Source of the DNA: Gammaproteobacteria bacterium | Lineage (GTDB): Bacteria > Pseudomonadota > Gammaproteobacteria > UBA6429 > Thiohalophilaceae | NCBI GenBank assembly: GCA_011052165.1 | Contig: DRJN01000289.1 | Span: 1-5,570, forward strand | DNA length: 5,570 nt | Reading direction: 5' to 3' | Part shown: one piece after another, positions 5,360 through 5,570 of the stretch | Position numbering within the stretch: position 1 is the first letter of the stretch | Layout of the letters: each line of letters starts with the position of its first letter | Translations under genes and position numbers: made by a program | The notes under the pieces: model-generated | The model's database searches: none | What the model saw: only the letters and a program-made list of their open reading frames with translations | What the model was told of the DNA's origin: nothing

Positions 5360-5381
5360 TGGAGTCAGACACCGGACTCCA
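5360..5381. repeat. Inverted repeat TGGAGTC...GACTCCA after the broken toxin
   Basis: Perfect 7-bp arms enclose an 8-base loop (AGACACCG), starting 18 bases after the toxin stop. No T-run follows. It could be a weak terminator of the operon or another dispersed repeat. A shorter hairpin, CCAGT-AGG-ACTGG, lies at 5422-5434. Confidence 0.5.
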
Positions 5382-5462
5382 TCAGAGGCGAGAGGTCCTA
5401 TCAGGTTGAATCAGCTGCCAACCAGTAGGACTGGCGAGGAAGTATATAAGCAAAACCTGTGT

Positions 5463-5474
5463 TCTGACCCCGTG
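5463..5474. repeat. Inverted fragment of the CACGGGGTC repeat motif
   Basis: TCTGACCCCGTG is the reverse complement of CACGGGGTCAGA and so matches, inverted, the first part of the 39-bp repeat copies (CACGGGGTC). It stops exactly where recognisable IS66 coding sequence begins. Confidence 0.45.
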
Positions 5475-5475
5475 A

Positions 5476-5559
5476 CTGGAACCCTATGCGTATTTACGAA
5501 ACGTGTTTATCGAACTGCCCAGAGCTACGTCCGTCGAAGCCCTACTACCCTGGAAGTGA
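5476..5559 (+). pseudogene. C-terminal remnant of an IS66-family transposase (TnpC)
   Basis: In this frame the DNA codes for LEPYAYLRNVFIELPRAT, then SVEALLPWK and a TGA stop. LEPYAYLR and ALLPW are the characteristic C-terminal ending of IS66-family transposases. An in-frame TGA (5473-5475) directly precedes the fragment, and the sequence before it belongs to the repeat motif at 5463-5474, so the upstream part of the gene is absent. Only 27 sense codons remain. The IS66 right end may continue beyond the window edge. Confidence 0.82.
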
Positions 5560-5570
5560 CAAGACGCCAA

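Noticed and set aside
5486..5570. ATG-started open frame at the right edge (MRIYETC...)
   Set aside because: The neighbouring frame encodes the recognisable IS66 transposase tail, so this is a shadow frame.
1..5570. tRNA, rRNA or riboswitch
   Set aside because: I saw no cloverleaf, ribosomal signature or known riboswitch core on either strand.

Overview
This window looks like an accessory, mobile-element-rich stretch of a proteobacterial chromosome, most likely from a gammaproteobacterium. That placement rests on the transposon types (IS21, ISAs1, IS66), on dispersed palindromic repeats of a style common in that class, and on ordinary sigma-70 promoters. It is an inference, because no rRNA, tRNA or housekeeping gene is present. 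Base composition changes sharply. The left third (1 to about 2080) is GC-rich, while the rest is visibly AT-rich, most of all at 4740-5345. The IS21 element is therefore probably a newcomer in AT-rich surroundings.

Layout. Positions 1 to about 2080 are the upstream end of an IS21-family element lying on the minus strand: most of the istA transposase gene (running off the left edge), preceded by a short cysteine-rich gene, then the non-coding element end with repeated motifs. It abuts a small remnant of an ISAs1-family transposase gene (about 2078-2149, plus strand). Two palindromic repeats follow (2145-2169 and 2188-2212), and the second may work as a terminator. Next comes a complete AAA ATPase/DUF4143 gene (2256-3422) behind a good promoter that would make its mRNA almost leaderless.

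Positions 3705-4519 hold a complete type II toxin-antitoxin operon: a consensus promoter, a Phd/YefM-type antitoxin, and an overlapping PIN-domain (VapC-like) toxin. The operon sits between two copies of a 39-bp direct repeat (3492-3530 and 4539-4577). A second toxin-antitoxin operon (4742-5341) encodes an intact antitoxin of the addiction-module-component family. Its RelE/ParE-type toxin gene is broken by a single-base frameshift near 5104. The right end holds a small hairpin, a third fragment of the dispersed-repeat motif, and the last 27 codons of an IS66-family transposase gene.

How the parts relate. The window reads as a landing zone where insertion sequences, dispersed repeats and addiction modules have accumulated and decayed. 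One toxin-antitoxin pair appears functional, one has lost its toxin, two transposases survive only as fragments, and one IS21 element looks intact as far as it can be seen. I see no convincing new multi-gene system. The observations most worth checking are the broken toxin with its intact antitoxin, the repeat-bounded toxin-antitoxin unit, the cysteine-rich IS21 passenger gene, and the two transposase remnants that are too short for ordinary gene finding.
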